NCBI RefSeq assembly: GCF_021729155.1
Contig: NZ_JAJQYA010000025.1
Coordinates: 1-64,000, forward strand
Direction of reading: 5' to 3'
Source of the DNA: Membranihabitans marinus
GTDB taxonomy: Bacteria; Bacteroidota; Bacteroidia; Chitinophagales; Saprospiraceae
Length of the DNA stretch: 64,000 bases
Below are positions 56,765 to 64,000 of this stretch, in pieces. The notes beneath the pieces were generated by a model, which worked only from the letters and a program-made list of their open reading frames with translations, did no database searches and was not told the DNA's origin. Both the position numbers and the translations under genes were made by a program. Every line of letters starts with the position of its first letter. The stretch's first letter is position 1.

Positions 56765-58098
56765 ATTCTACTGGTTTTAATGGTTGATGCGATTTGTTTT
56801 TTCGACATACGCCATGCGGGAATAATGCCGGAACATAAGCCAAAGAATAAAGTGATAATGATGCTGGTGAAAAATATTTTAGAGTTAAATTGAAGATGAC
56901 TGTTCTCTATTATTTTCGCTTCATTGAGTCCATTGATAATGAGAAGGGTCATTATAAACCCAATGATACCGCCCAAAAAAGTCAATATCATATTTTCAAA
57001 AATGAATTGAAAGAGTAAGTCTTTGGATTGAGCCCCAAAGGCTTTGCGCAATCCTATTTCTGAAGAACGTTCATAGATTCTGGTCATATTGAGGTTGATA
57101 AGATTGATGGTAGGAATAAGGAGAAATAATCCAAGGATGGTAAATATGATCCATAGAAATTTTTGACCAGATCTATTGTTATTGCTTTTGAATAATGGTT
57201 GAGCATATAGGTCGACTAAGTTGCTGGCATGGATGGTTAAAATATCGAAATCGTCCTTCATTTCAATATTATTCTCTATTTGCTTCAATTCATTGATTAC
57301 CACATTTTCTGATTGTCCTTTTTTGTTTAAGATGACGGCATTGCAACCACCAAAGTATCCTAAATCATGGTCTTTGAATTTGTCTGGGAAAAGGGATATG
57401 GGCATAAAAATATCAGGGCTAACCACAAAATTGGAAGTATTGGGCTTTGCTACCACGCCTACGACGGTATACTTTTCATAACCCCAGGTTATTTCCCTAT
57501 TTAGATAGCTGTCCGAATGACCAAAGTATTGTTCTGCTGCCACCTCTGTCATGACCATGCTGCGAGCTTGGTTGTCGACCGTCGATTCATCAAATCCATG
57601 GCCTTCAATAAATTCAAAATCGAAGATTAACCAAAAATTGGCATCGACCATGGATGCGTTCAATTCCAGCCTTTCATTGTCGGGGTAAACTTCGATCTGG
57701 CCGCCTGGTGCAAAGATACTGACCAATGCAGGTGAAGCCATTGTCGATATATGTTCTACACAAAAAGTATATCCCAGTCCTGTATTCGAACTCCAGTAAG
57801 GTTGGCCTACCAGTGGTGTTTCCACTATCGTAGTGTCGTATTTAATACTATCTCCTACAGCTATGGTGTCTATGGTAGTTGTGGTCTTCCTTTCCCATCT
57901 CTTCATCTCTAAATTGGGAAGAAATAAGATGTCGTCTTTATTGGACAAAGGGCGATTACTGCCCAATTCGTTGTCCAAAAATGCAGTGACAACCATCAAG
58001 ACCATGAGGGTGAAACTAATGCCAAATAAGCTGACAAAGGTGTAAAATTTGTTGCGCATTAGCACTTTATAGGTAGTTTTTAAATAGTTTTTCAACAT
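56761..58098 (-). CDS. ABC transporter permease, MacB/FtsX type (first)
   Basis: 445 residues with the same plan as the following gene: N-terminal helix (about 18-40), periplasmic domain of about 270 residues, then three helices, and the cytosolic coupling segment YERSSEIGLRKAFGAQ after the second helix. Longer periplasmic domain than its partner. It lies 24 bp after the ATPase gene and overlaps the second permease gene. Confidence 0.93.
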   Translation of the reverse strand: MLKNYLKTTYKVLMRNKFYTFVSLFGISFTLMVLMVVTAFLDNELGSNRPLSNKDDILFLPNLEMKRWERKTTTTIDTIAVGDSIKYDTTIVETPLVGQPYWSSNTGLGYTFCVEHISTMASPALVSIFAPGGQIEVYPDNERLELNASMVDANFWLIFDFEFIEGHGFDESTVDNQARSMVMTEVAAEQYFGHSDSYLNREITWGYEKYTVVGVVAKPNTSNFVVSPDIFMPISLFPDKFKDHDLGYFGGCNAVILNKKGQSENVVINELKQIENNIEMKDDFDILTIHASNLVDLYAQPLFKSNNNRSGQKFLWIIFTILGLFLLIPTINLINLNMTRIYERSSEIGLRKAFGAQSKDLLFQFIFENMILTFLGGIIGFIMTLLIINGLNEAKIIENSHLQFNSKIFFTSIIITLFFGLCSGIIPAWRMSKKQIASTIKTSRI

Positions 58099-58122
58099 GA
58101 TATAATCATTGTGTTTTGTGAA

Positions 58123-58788
58123 TTAGTTGACCAAACTTCCGTCGTATAATCTAATGATCCGATGAGTCATATTGGCCATGTTTTCATCGTGGGTTACCAT
58201 GACTACGGTGACTTTTTTGCTTTCATTCAAGTCCATTAATATTTTCATGACTTCCAAACCGAGTACACTGTCGAGATTTCCTGTGGGTTCATCGGCCATG
58301 ATAATGCTGGGTTGGCCAATTATGGCTCTTGCTATCGCTACCCGTTGTCTTTGTCCACCAGACAATTGGTTGGGGTAGTGGTTCTTACGATGACTAAGTC
58401 CTACTTGTTCTAGAGCTTCTTCTGCCCGCCATCTTCTTTCCTTGGATGATGTTTTTCGATAGAGTAGGGGAAGTTCTACATTGTCGATGACGGGGAGGTC
58501 TCCGATAAGGTGAAAGCTCTGAAATATAAATCCCAGGTGTTGGTTTCTAAATTTGGCTATTTTGTTTTCTTTCTCCATCTGAAGGTTTTGACCACCTATG
58601 ATAACTTCTCCCTCACTGGGCTTGTCTAATAATCCCATTAAGTTGAGTAGGGTCGACTTTCCACAGCCAGAAGGTCCCATTATGGAAATAAATTCACCTT
58701 CATTTACGGTTAAGTTGATATTGTTGAGTGCTAGGGTCTCTACCAAATCGGACTGGTATGTTTTCTGTATGTTTTTTAATTGAATCAT
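58123..58788 (-). CDS. ABC transporter ATP-binding protein (LolD/MacB type)
   Basis: 221-residue ATPase with Walker A GPSGCGKST (about 38-46), Q-loop IFQSFHLIGDLPV, signature LSGGQRQRVAIARAI (about 142-156), Walker B IIMADEPTGNLDS and H-loop VMVTHDE. All are intact. It is the energy unit for the two FtsX-type permeases encoded directly downstream, and it follows the TolC-like gene by 12 bp. Confidence 0.97.
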   Translation of the reverse strand: MIQLKNIQKTYQSDLVETLALNNINLTVNEGEFISIMGPSGCGKSTLLNLMGLLDKPSEGEVIIGGQNLQMEKENKIAKFRNQHLGFIFQSFHLIGDLPVIDNVELPLLYRKTSSKERRWRAEEALEQVGLSHRKNHYPNQLSGGQRQRVAIARAIIGQPSIIMADEPTGNLDSVLGLEVMKILMDLNESKKVTVVMVTHDENMANMTHRIIRLYDGSLVN

Positions 58789-58800
58789 TTAAATGGTTTT

Positions 58801-60249
58801 TTATTGATTGATGGTATTGTCAGTGGTGAAATCGAATAAGGTCAGTTGCCTAATAATGTAATAATTGACCCAATATGCTTGCAATATATCGATGTAATTT
58901 CGCCAGGCTTGATCTCTTTCAGAAAAAGCGAGGGTTAGATCGGTTATACTGATGTCGTTGAGCACAAATCTTTGATTGACAATGTTGTATCGCTCACGCG
59001 CTATAGAGTAACTGGTGTGTGCCAACTGAACTTCGTTTTGCAATTGATTGATCTGTTCTACCAATTGTCTAATTTTTTGTTTAAATACCGCTTCATCGTA
59101 GTCGTTTTGGCGCTTGATAAAGTCGGATTCTAGTTTGGCTATTTCTATGGATTTTCGCCGAAAACCTCCATCGACAATGGGGATGGATATGCCAATTTGG
59201 ATAAGGGCTTCTATCTGTGGGTCTGAATAGGCATTCGACAGATTAATCCCACTGCCAACGTATCCCAAATTCGCACGAAAACTGGCTTGCCAGCCATTGG
59301 ATTTGTCTGCGAGATCTATAGCTCTCTGAGCCTGTAGAAGTAACTTTTCCATTTCCTTGGCTTCGGGCCTGTGTAACCAAGCCAATTCGGCTGCCTGTAA
59401 TCCATTGATATATAAAGATTCATCAATAGTTGGAGGACTTACCTGGATTATTTCATCGCTGGACAACTCGTGGTTTAATTCTGTTTTTAAGTTGGCATTG
59501 GCTTCTAGTACTGATCGATAAGCACTGAGCTCGGATTGTACGGCGGAATTAAGCCCTAATTGCAATTGAAGTAATTCACTTTTCGAAATTTTCCCCAATC
59601 GGTATCGTTCTTCGGCCAATTCATAGAGAATTTCATTGTTTGCTTTATTGGATTGGGCGATTTCTCGATTGACTTGTGCTCGAAGTAACTCAAAATAGGC
59701 TTGAGTAACCTCTGCGGCTATTTTTTCACGGTTTACGTTTAGTTCGATATTGGCTATTTTACGGTCTAATTTTGCGATTTTTTCATCCCATTTTAGGCTG
59801 TTGAATTGGTGTACTCCCTGTTCAATGCCCAAGGTAATAGGAATGACATTGTAGCTGGTAAATCCTTGGTGGAAATCGTGAAAACGCTGATTGGACATTT
59901 GGGCATAGACGGAGGTGTTGGAAGAGAGAAATCTTTTACTGCCTCTGATATTGATAATGCTGTTGTCTTGAGAAATCGGTTGAAACTGGATACTGCCATC
60001 TGGTTGGGTAATGGCAGCCGAACTGCGATATATATTGGGTATTTGAGCATCCATCCTCACTTGGGGTTTGAGTTGGGCATAGACTAGTTCTAGATTTAAG
60101 TCTGCTACTGCGGCTGTTTTTTGACCTTGGGCGGCCACTATTCCTTTGTGTTGAGCCAGGGTAATGGCTTGTGCTAAGGATAGAGTTCCTTGCGCATAGA
60201 TATAAGCGCTTAGGAAACAAAAACATAGTATTTGCATTATTAATCTCAT
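58801..60249 (-). CDS. TolC-family outer-membrane channel
   Basis: 482 residues with a signal peptide (to IYA-Q) and two outer efflux protein repeats: long amphipathic helices with the usual start GTLSLAQAITLAQHKG (about 21-36) and a second unit around 280-470 (PEAKEMEKLLLQAQRAIDLA..., FVLNDISITDLTLAFSERDQAWRNYI). Forms the trimeric channel of a tripartite exporter with the adaptor (4-bp overlap upstream) and the ABC permeases downstream. Confidence 0.95.
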   Translation of the reverse strand: MRLIMQILCFCFLSAYIYAQGTLSLAQAITLAQHKGIVAAQGQKTAAVADLNLELVYAQLKPQVRMDAQIPNIYRSSAAITQPDGSIQFQPISQDNSIINIRGSKRFLSSNTSVYAQMSNQRFHDFHQGFTSYNVIPITLGIEQGVHQFNSLKWDEKIAKLDRKIANIELNVNREKIAAEVTQAYFELLRAQVNREIAQSNKANNEILYELAEERYRLGKISKSELLQLQLGLNSAVQSELSAYRSVLEANANLKTELNHELSSDEIIQVSPPTIDESLYINGLQAAELAWLHRPEAKEMEKLLLQAQRAIDLADKSNGWQASFRANLGYVGSGINLSNAYSDPQIEALIQIGISIPIVDGGFRRKSIEIAKLESDFIKRQNDYDEAVFKQKIRQLVEQINQLQNEVQLAHTSYSIARERYNIVNQRFVLNDISITDLTLAFSERDQAWRNYIDILQAYWVNYYIIRQLTLFDFTTDNTINQ

Positions 60250-61490
60250 TTGATTTTTATTTTTTGGAATTGTTCGTAGACTGACATATCTGATAAAATA
60301 ATGGTTTCACCAGCTGATAACCCACTAAGGATTTCTACTCTTTCTGGAGTGATCATACCTAGATTTACAGATCGTGCTACTGCTTCCTGATCTTGAAGTA
60401 CAAATATTTTACTTGTTTTTCGACCTCTAAAGGCCGTTCCGTTGGCTACGGTTAACACCTGTGATTTGGTGGCGGTGATAATGCGCACATCGACTTCCAT
60501 ATTGGGGCGCCATCGAGGAGAGCTTTCATCTTCCAATTTTATTCTAAACTGGATGGTATTATTTTCGAGGGCTGGTCGGATTTGTTCTATGCTGCCTTTC
60601 ATTATTTCATCACCCAATCGGATTTGGACATTTTGTCCCAATTGGATTTTATCTGAATGCATATCAGAAGCTTCCCCCTCAATGCTGTAGCTGTGTAGAT
60701 CGGCGATTCTCACAATGGGGTCACCTTCTCGAACTTGTTTACCAATGGTTTGGTCTATCCAAGTAATGACGCCAGATAGAGGGGCTGTGACATTGGCCAA
60801 TTTAATTTTGGTTTTCAACTCATCAATACGCTTTTTTTGAATGGAGGAGGTAATCTTTTCATTGCTGACATCCATATGGATGGACGCTTGTCGATAGCTA
60901 AGTTCATTTTCCAATTTTGATTTTTCCAATTCAGCGATTTTTAACCGTTGTTGGGCTTGTTCTACTTCTTCTTCGGTAGCACCTCCGAGGTCAAATAACC
61001 TTTGGGCATCTGATAGTTGACCTTCTAGATTTTTCAATTCAAGGGCTTTTATTTCATCGTCAAGTTGGAGTTCTCTTATGTCTTTTTCCAAGGATAGTTG
61101 GAGTCGGTTGACATTGTTTTGTTTGAGTTGCAACTCGTCTTGTAGGCGTTCGTTTTCGAGGGTGAGGAAGGAGACATCAAGGTTCATTATAGCATCATTG
61201 GTGGAAACTAAGCTGCCATTTTCTAGAGCAATAGATTGTATTTTAGAATCAATTGGGCTATTGATGACTAGTTCAGACGAAGGTTTTACGATGCCGGTTG
61301 CCGTGACCATATTTTGAATTTCTCCTACGATGACGGTATCTGTAGTCAGTTGGTTGAGGTCGATAGAGGGATTGAGCCATTTTCTTGCGATGAGCAAGAC
61401 GCTAATCAATCCTAGTCCAAGGACTATGATTTTAATTATGCGGTAGTATTTTTTTTTCCGCTGTTCTTTGATGGTTATAGGTCTGTCCAT
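60246..61490 (-). CDS. Periplasmic adaptor (membrane-fusion protein) of MacA/HlyD type
   Basis: Links the inner-membrane ABC permeases to the TolC-like channel. I start at ATG 61490 (MDRPITIKEQRKKK) rather than at the TTG 18 bp earlier; this gives 414 residues. A membrane anchor (about 17-36) is followed by a biotinyl-lipoyl half motif (TGIVKPSSELVINSPIDSKI), a long coiled-coil hairpin (about 105-215, rich in Leu, Glu and Gln), the second lipoyl half (VTAPLSGVITWIDQTIGKQV) and a beta-barrel domain (about 255-345). The start overlaps nothing upstream and the stop overlaps the TolC gene by 4 bp. First gene of the seven-gene unit. Confidence 0.93.
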   Translation of the reverse strand: MDRPITIKEQRKKKYYRIIKIIVLGLGLISVLLIARKWLNPSIDLNQLTTDTVIVGEIQNMVTATGIVKPSSELVINSPIDSKIQSIALENGSLVSTNDAIMNLDVSFLTLENERLQDELQLKQNNVNRLQLSLEKDIRELQLDDEIKALELKNLEGQLSDAQRLFDLGGATEEEVEQAQQRLKIAELEKSKLENELSYRQASIHMDVSNEKITSSIQKKRIDELKTKIKLANVTAPLSGVITWIDQTIGKQVREGDPIVRIADLHSYSIEGEASDMHSDKIQLGQNVQIRLGDEIMKGSIEQIRPALENNTIQFRIKLEDESSPRWRPNMEVDVRIITATKSQVLTVANGTAFRGRKTSKIFVLQDQEAVARSVNLGMITPERVEILSGLSAGETIILSDMSVYEQFQKIKIK

Positions 61491-61499
61491 ACGGTATGA

Positions 61500-61517
61500 G
61501 AATACCAACCATGTGCC
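61500..61517 (-). promoter_or_regulatory. Weak sigma-54-like element before the efflux operon
   Basis: On the minus strand TTTTTGGCAC has a perfect -24 half, and 10 bp after its GG comes GT instead of GC (TGGTA in place of TTGCA). The predicted start would be almost on the ATG at 61490, implying a leaderless message. The match is therefore partial, although the operon encodes its own sigma-54 activator. Confidence 0.25.
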
Positions 61518-61570
61518 AAAAAATATTCAATTGATTATAGGTTGGTTATGTATTTGTATTTATTATATAT

Positions 61571-61586
61571 TGTCCGATATCGGACA
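61571..61586. promoter_or_regulatory. Perfect 16-bp palindrome, probable activator site
   Basis: TGTCCGATATCGGACA is a perfect dyad 81 bp upstream of the adaptor ATG and about 55 bp upstream of the sigma-54-like -24 half. This is where an NtrC-type activator would bind; the operon encodes such a regulator. It could also serve cas6 on the other strand, which starts 144 bp away. Confidence 0.55.
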
Positions 61587-61729
61587 GGTGTGTTCGAAAA
61601 TGAAATAGAAACATGTTTGGGTTATCATATTAATTATATCGAATTAAATTTTTTTTTACAATAAAAAAAGGTGTATTCTTCTTTATTGTAATTAAATTTC
61701 AATATTTTGATGTTAACTAAAGTGATAAT

Positions 61730-62503
61730 ATGAGATTGAAATTGGAATTAGCTCACTTGCCACAACAAAAATTACCGATCAACTATCAACATCTTATTTC
61801 GAATTGGTTGTTTCAGATACTGTATTTAAGCGATCCTAAATTATCAGAATGGTTACACGATAATGGTTATGATTATGGAAAAAATACCTATAATTATTTT
61901 TGTTATACCATGTTGAAGCCAGCGATGTATACCTTGGATTTGGAGAATGAAAGTTTTGAAATGACGAAGGGACCTACCTCTTTAGAGGTGTCATTTTATT
62001 TGCCTCAAAAGATGGAGGATAGGTTAACAGGAGTCCTTCGAGATCGAAAATTTGCCTTAAAGAATGGTGTGTATCAAGTGGATTTTCAGGTTAAATACAT
62101 TAAGCGAATTAGGGAGCCTCAATTTTATCCTTTTATGAAGTTTTCGTGTGTTACGCCGATCTGTATATCTAAAGGTGCACCGGATTCTCTTCATCCCAAT
62201 TACATTGAACCGGGAGAGGAGGGCTATGCTGAATGGTTTATTAAAACCGTGGTTAAAAATGCCAACGATTATCTAGGTCATGAGAAGTTTAGTACTGAGG
62301 GGATAAGGTGGCGTATGATGGGCAAAAAGATTAATAGTAAGAAATGGCAGTTGAATGACATAGAGGTAAAAGGGAAGCTCTATGATTTTGAATGGTTTGC
62401 CCCTGTAGAATTAACGCGAATTGCTTATTATGCTGGTTTTGGGATACAAAATGCGACTTTGGGTATGGGCATGGTCAGGATCTATCGAAACAGCAAACGT
62501 TGA
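61730..62503 (+). CDS. cas6: CRISPR-associated endoribonuclease Cas6
   Basis: Cas6 cuts precursor CRISPR RNA inside the repeat. The 257 residues fit the family: a first ferredoxin-like half with LPINYQHLISNWLFQIL (15-31), the conserved EWLHDNGY (40-47) in which His43 is the likely catalytic His, YFCYTML, and a C-terminal Gly-rich loop YYAGFGIQNATLGMGMV (about 233-249). Length is typical. No other cas gene and no CRISPR array lie in the 2.3 kb that remain downstream or in the efflux operon upstream, so it is a solitary copy in this view. Shadow frames aside, the gene is intact and probably functional. Confidence 0.92.
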   Translation: MRLKLELAHLPQQKLPINYQHLISNWLFQILYLSDPKLSEWLHDNGYDYGKNTYNYFCYTMLKPAMYTLDLENESFEMTKGPTSLEVSFYLPQKMEDRLTGVLRDRKFALKNGVYQVDFQVKYIKRIREPQFYPFMKFSCVTPICISKGAPDSLHPNYIEPGEEGYAEWFIKTVVKNANDYLGHEKFSTEGIRWRMMGKKINSKKWQLNDIEVKGKLYDFEWFAPVELTRIAYYAGFGIQNATLGMGMVRIYRNSKR

Positions 62504-63053
62504 AAGAATTCATATGTCGCAAACGCCTAAAGTCAATAATATCATTCGATCGCTTTAGAAGTGTAAGCGAGGTTGATTTATTAAAGAATTTCCATTGAGT
62601 TTGAATTTATAGTAAATCATCATCTAATTCTTTTGTGATAGGGTTTAGGTAATAACTCGGCCTTTTCAATAGCTAGGATATTTCTTATACTGCAGATTAA
62701 ATGTTTAGTTGTTTTTATTATAAAACGCTTGTTTGGCCATTTGACTTCTAATCGGTAGGTCAACGTCTAGTGCTAAATATTGGATTTTATGGACACCTGC
62801 CTTGATAGGGCAGATGTCAGTGGGGGGTAATTATGAGCATATATGAGTTGAATTAAAGCATTTTTTTCACTATGCATCTGAAGACTAGCGAACATATCAA
62901 CCTACCCTTTGCGGATAGAGATATGAAAACCAAGCCAATGACAAAATGATTATTTGTTTTTTACTAAATCAATAAAAATTAGATATAATCAAAAGATTGT
63001 AGTTATCCATTTTATTCTAAGGTGTCGAGAATGTTATTCTTTATTGGTGGAAG
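62504..63053. other. Intergenic region after cas6
   Basis: No gene and no direct repeats with regular spacing, so no CRISPR array. One hairpin is present at about 62792-62819 (GACA-C-CTGCC / GGCAG-A-TGTC). Confidence 0.6.
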
Positions 63054-64000
63054 CTATGGTCCAACATATATTTTGTATCGATACTGATGGTTGATAGACA
63101 ATATGTATATATCTGGGATAAGGGTAGGGATGGTTAGGTCATTTACCGTACTGCCTTGAAGTCCATCCTTTGATAATAGGACTTGACCCGTTTTGGAAAT
63201 GAGTTGCGCTGAGGTGATTTTTGCCTTGGGATTAAATTGTATGGCATCGCCTTGTCTGTATAGAGTTTGGTCTATAAAACTGGATTCTTCGCTGTCTATA
63301 TGGACTTCCACTGTTTGGGAATATTCTATTTTATTATTTGTCTGTACTTGGGCAACTCGGTAATACAGTTTGTTATTTTGATAATGGAGGTCGAGTGGGT
63401 GTGTAAATTCATAGGTATTAACTTGGTCTGGACCCTGAGTCATCAGTCGACCTATTTCATAATAACGTTGACCATCTTCACTACATTCTACGGTGTAGTA
63501 GTGGACGTTGGTGAGGTCGATGGTTTTCCATTCGAGTAATACTACATTTTTTTCTTCTTCTGCTGATAAAGAGATTAAATTTAGAGGGAGAGCGATAGCG
63601 CAATAGGATAAATCCATAATGCCATATCCGGGCTCGGTATCTTCATCCATGACATCGGATAAAGGATCAAAATCTATTGAAAAGTCAATGGTGACTTCAT
63701 CGACAGGGGATATAAATTCGACATTTAAATTGCCATTTCCGGAAAAATTTGACGACGTGGCGATACCTGTAGCTGTGTTTCCCACTATGGACACTGAGCT
63801 ACCTCCAGTGAGATTGGGTGAGACATTATTGACTCCATTTTTGCCATTGATAACGAAGATTTCGTTGCGATTGGGACCGGTCTCTGTTACCGTATTGGCA
63901 TCGACGTCGTATAGAATAAAACTTAAATTGTCTACTGGAGTTGAGAAGGAAAAGGTAACGGTAATCCAATTAATTTGATCGCCCATAGCAATCCCTTCAC
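63054..64000 (-). CDS. Exported protein with C-terminal sorting-like domain, 5' end outside window
   Basis: The frame is open to the window edge, so the true start lies beyond 64000; only the last 315 residues are seen. The visible N-terminal part (about 130 residues) is a beta-sandwich with VTFSFSTPVDNLSFILYDVD and GYGIMDLSYC. It is followed by a fibronectin-like segment usual in exported Bacteroidota proteins (ALPLNLISLSAEEEKNVVLLEWKT...YYTVECSEDGQRYYEIGR...YYRVAQVQTN), and a final 75 residues resembling a T9SS sorting domain (AQLISKTGQVLL...IPDIYILSI...YKIYVGP). Probably secreted or surface-attached. Function unknown. Confidence 0.85.
   Translation of the reverse strand, partial: EGIAMGDQINWITVTFSFSTPVDNLSFILYDVDANTVTETGPNRNEIFVINGKNGVNNVSPNLTGGSSVSIVGNTATGIATSSNFSGNGNLNVEFISPVDEVTIDFSIDFDPLSDVMDEDTEPGYGIMDLSYCAIALPLNLISLSAEEEKNVVLLEWKTIDLTNVHYYTVECSEDGQRYYEIGRLMTQGPDQVNTYEFTHPLDLHYQNNKLYYRVAQVQTNNKIEYSQTVEVHIDSEESSFIDQTLYRQGDAIQFNPKAKITSAQLISKTGQVLLSKDGLQGSTVNDLTIPTLIPDIYILSINHQYRYKIYVGP

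Noticed and set aside
62504-63053. CRISPR array next to cas6
   Set aside because: I found no regularly spaced direct repeats of 25-40 bp on either strand in this region.

Overview
This window is bacterial chromosome from a member of the Bacteroidota. The evidence is two TonB-dependent receptor/DUF4249 lipoprotein pairs, C-terminal type IX secretion (T9SS) sorting-like domains on large exported proteins, an RRM protein with a glycine-rich tail, few Shine-Dalgarno sites, several TAnnTTTG-type -7 boxes, and a GroEL tail ending in GGM repeats. The overall flavour is Saprospiria-like, but the exact lineage is inference.

Layout. 1-2.4 kb: groS-groL with a strong terminator and a candidate sigma-54 promoter. 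2.5-8 kb: a tight five-gene operon on the minus strand, miaB > sigma-54 activator > LptE-family lipoprotein > very acidic 641-residue protein > secG, with a terminator after secG. 8.2-17.9 kb: aroE, a class V aminotransferase, a lipoprotein, an M4 metallopeptidase with T9SS tail, a class 1 isoprenoid-fold enzyme, two VOC proteins and an S9 prolyl oligopeptidase. 17.9-21.8 kb: gene-poor DNA with an array of different hairpins, a truncated dispersed repeat and a diheme cytochrome c. 21.8-27.4 kb: an unusual surface-protein locus. It has a lipoprotein whose signal peptide is out of frame with its ATG because of seven copies of a 7-bp repeat, two near-identical beta-barrel proteins separated by a terminator, a TonB receptor broken by one in-frame stop, and a DUF4249 lipoprotein.

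27.8-38.7 kb: GNAT, RRM protein, leuA-leuC-leuD-leuB operon, a large helical protein of unknown function, an exported animal-type haem peroxidase, and lpd. 39-43.2 kb: coaD and a second, intact TonB receptor/DUF4249 pair. 43.2-45.2 kb: repeats around a DUF1080 protein, including a 248-bp MITE-like element. 45.2-48.7 kb: a three-gene operon (saccharopine dehydrogenase, DUF1338 oxygenase, ALDH7) that fits lysine breakdown through saccharopine and 2-oxoadipate. 48.7-49.6 kb: three tandem 180-bp repeats. 49.6-52.8 kb: nucleoid-associated protein and Tex. 52.9-61.5 kb: a seven-gene unit with adaptor, TolC-like channel, ABC ATPase, two FtsX/MacB permeases, an NtrC-type regulator and its histidine kinase, preceded by a perfect 16-bp palindrome. 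61.7 kb: a solitary cas6 with no array or other cas genes in view. The window ends inside an exported protein.

The most unusual parts are the phase-variation signature at 21.79 kb and its surface-protein neighbours, the orphan cas6, the 180-bp tandem repeats, and the hairpin array. All calls come from reading the sequence; no database search was run.
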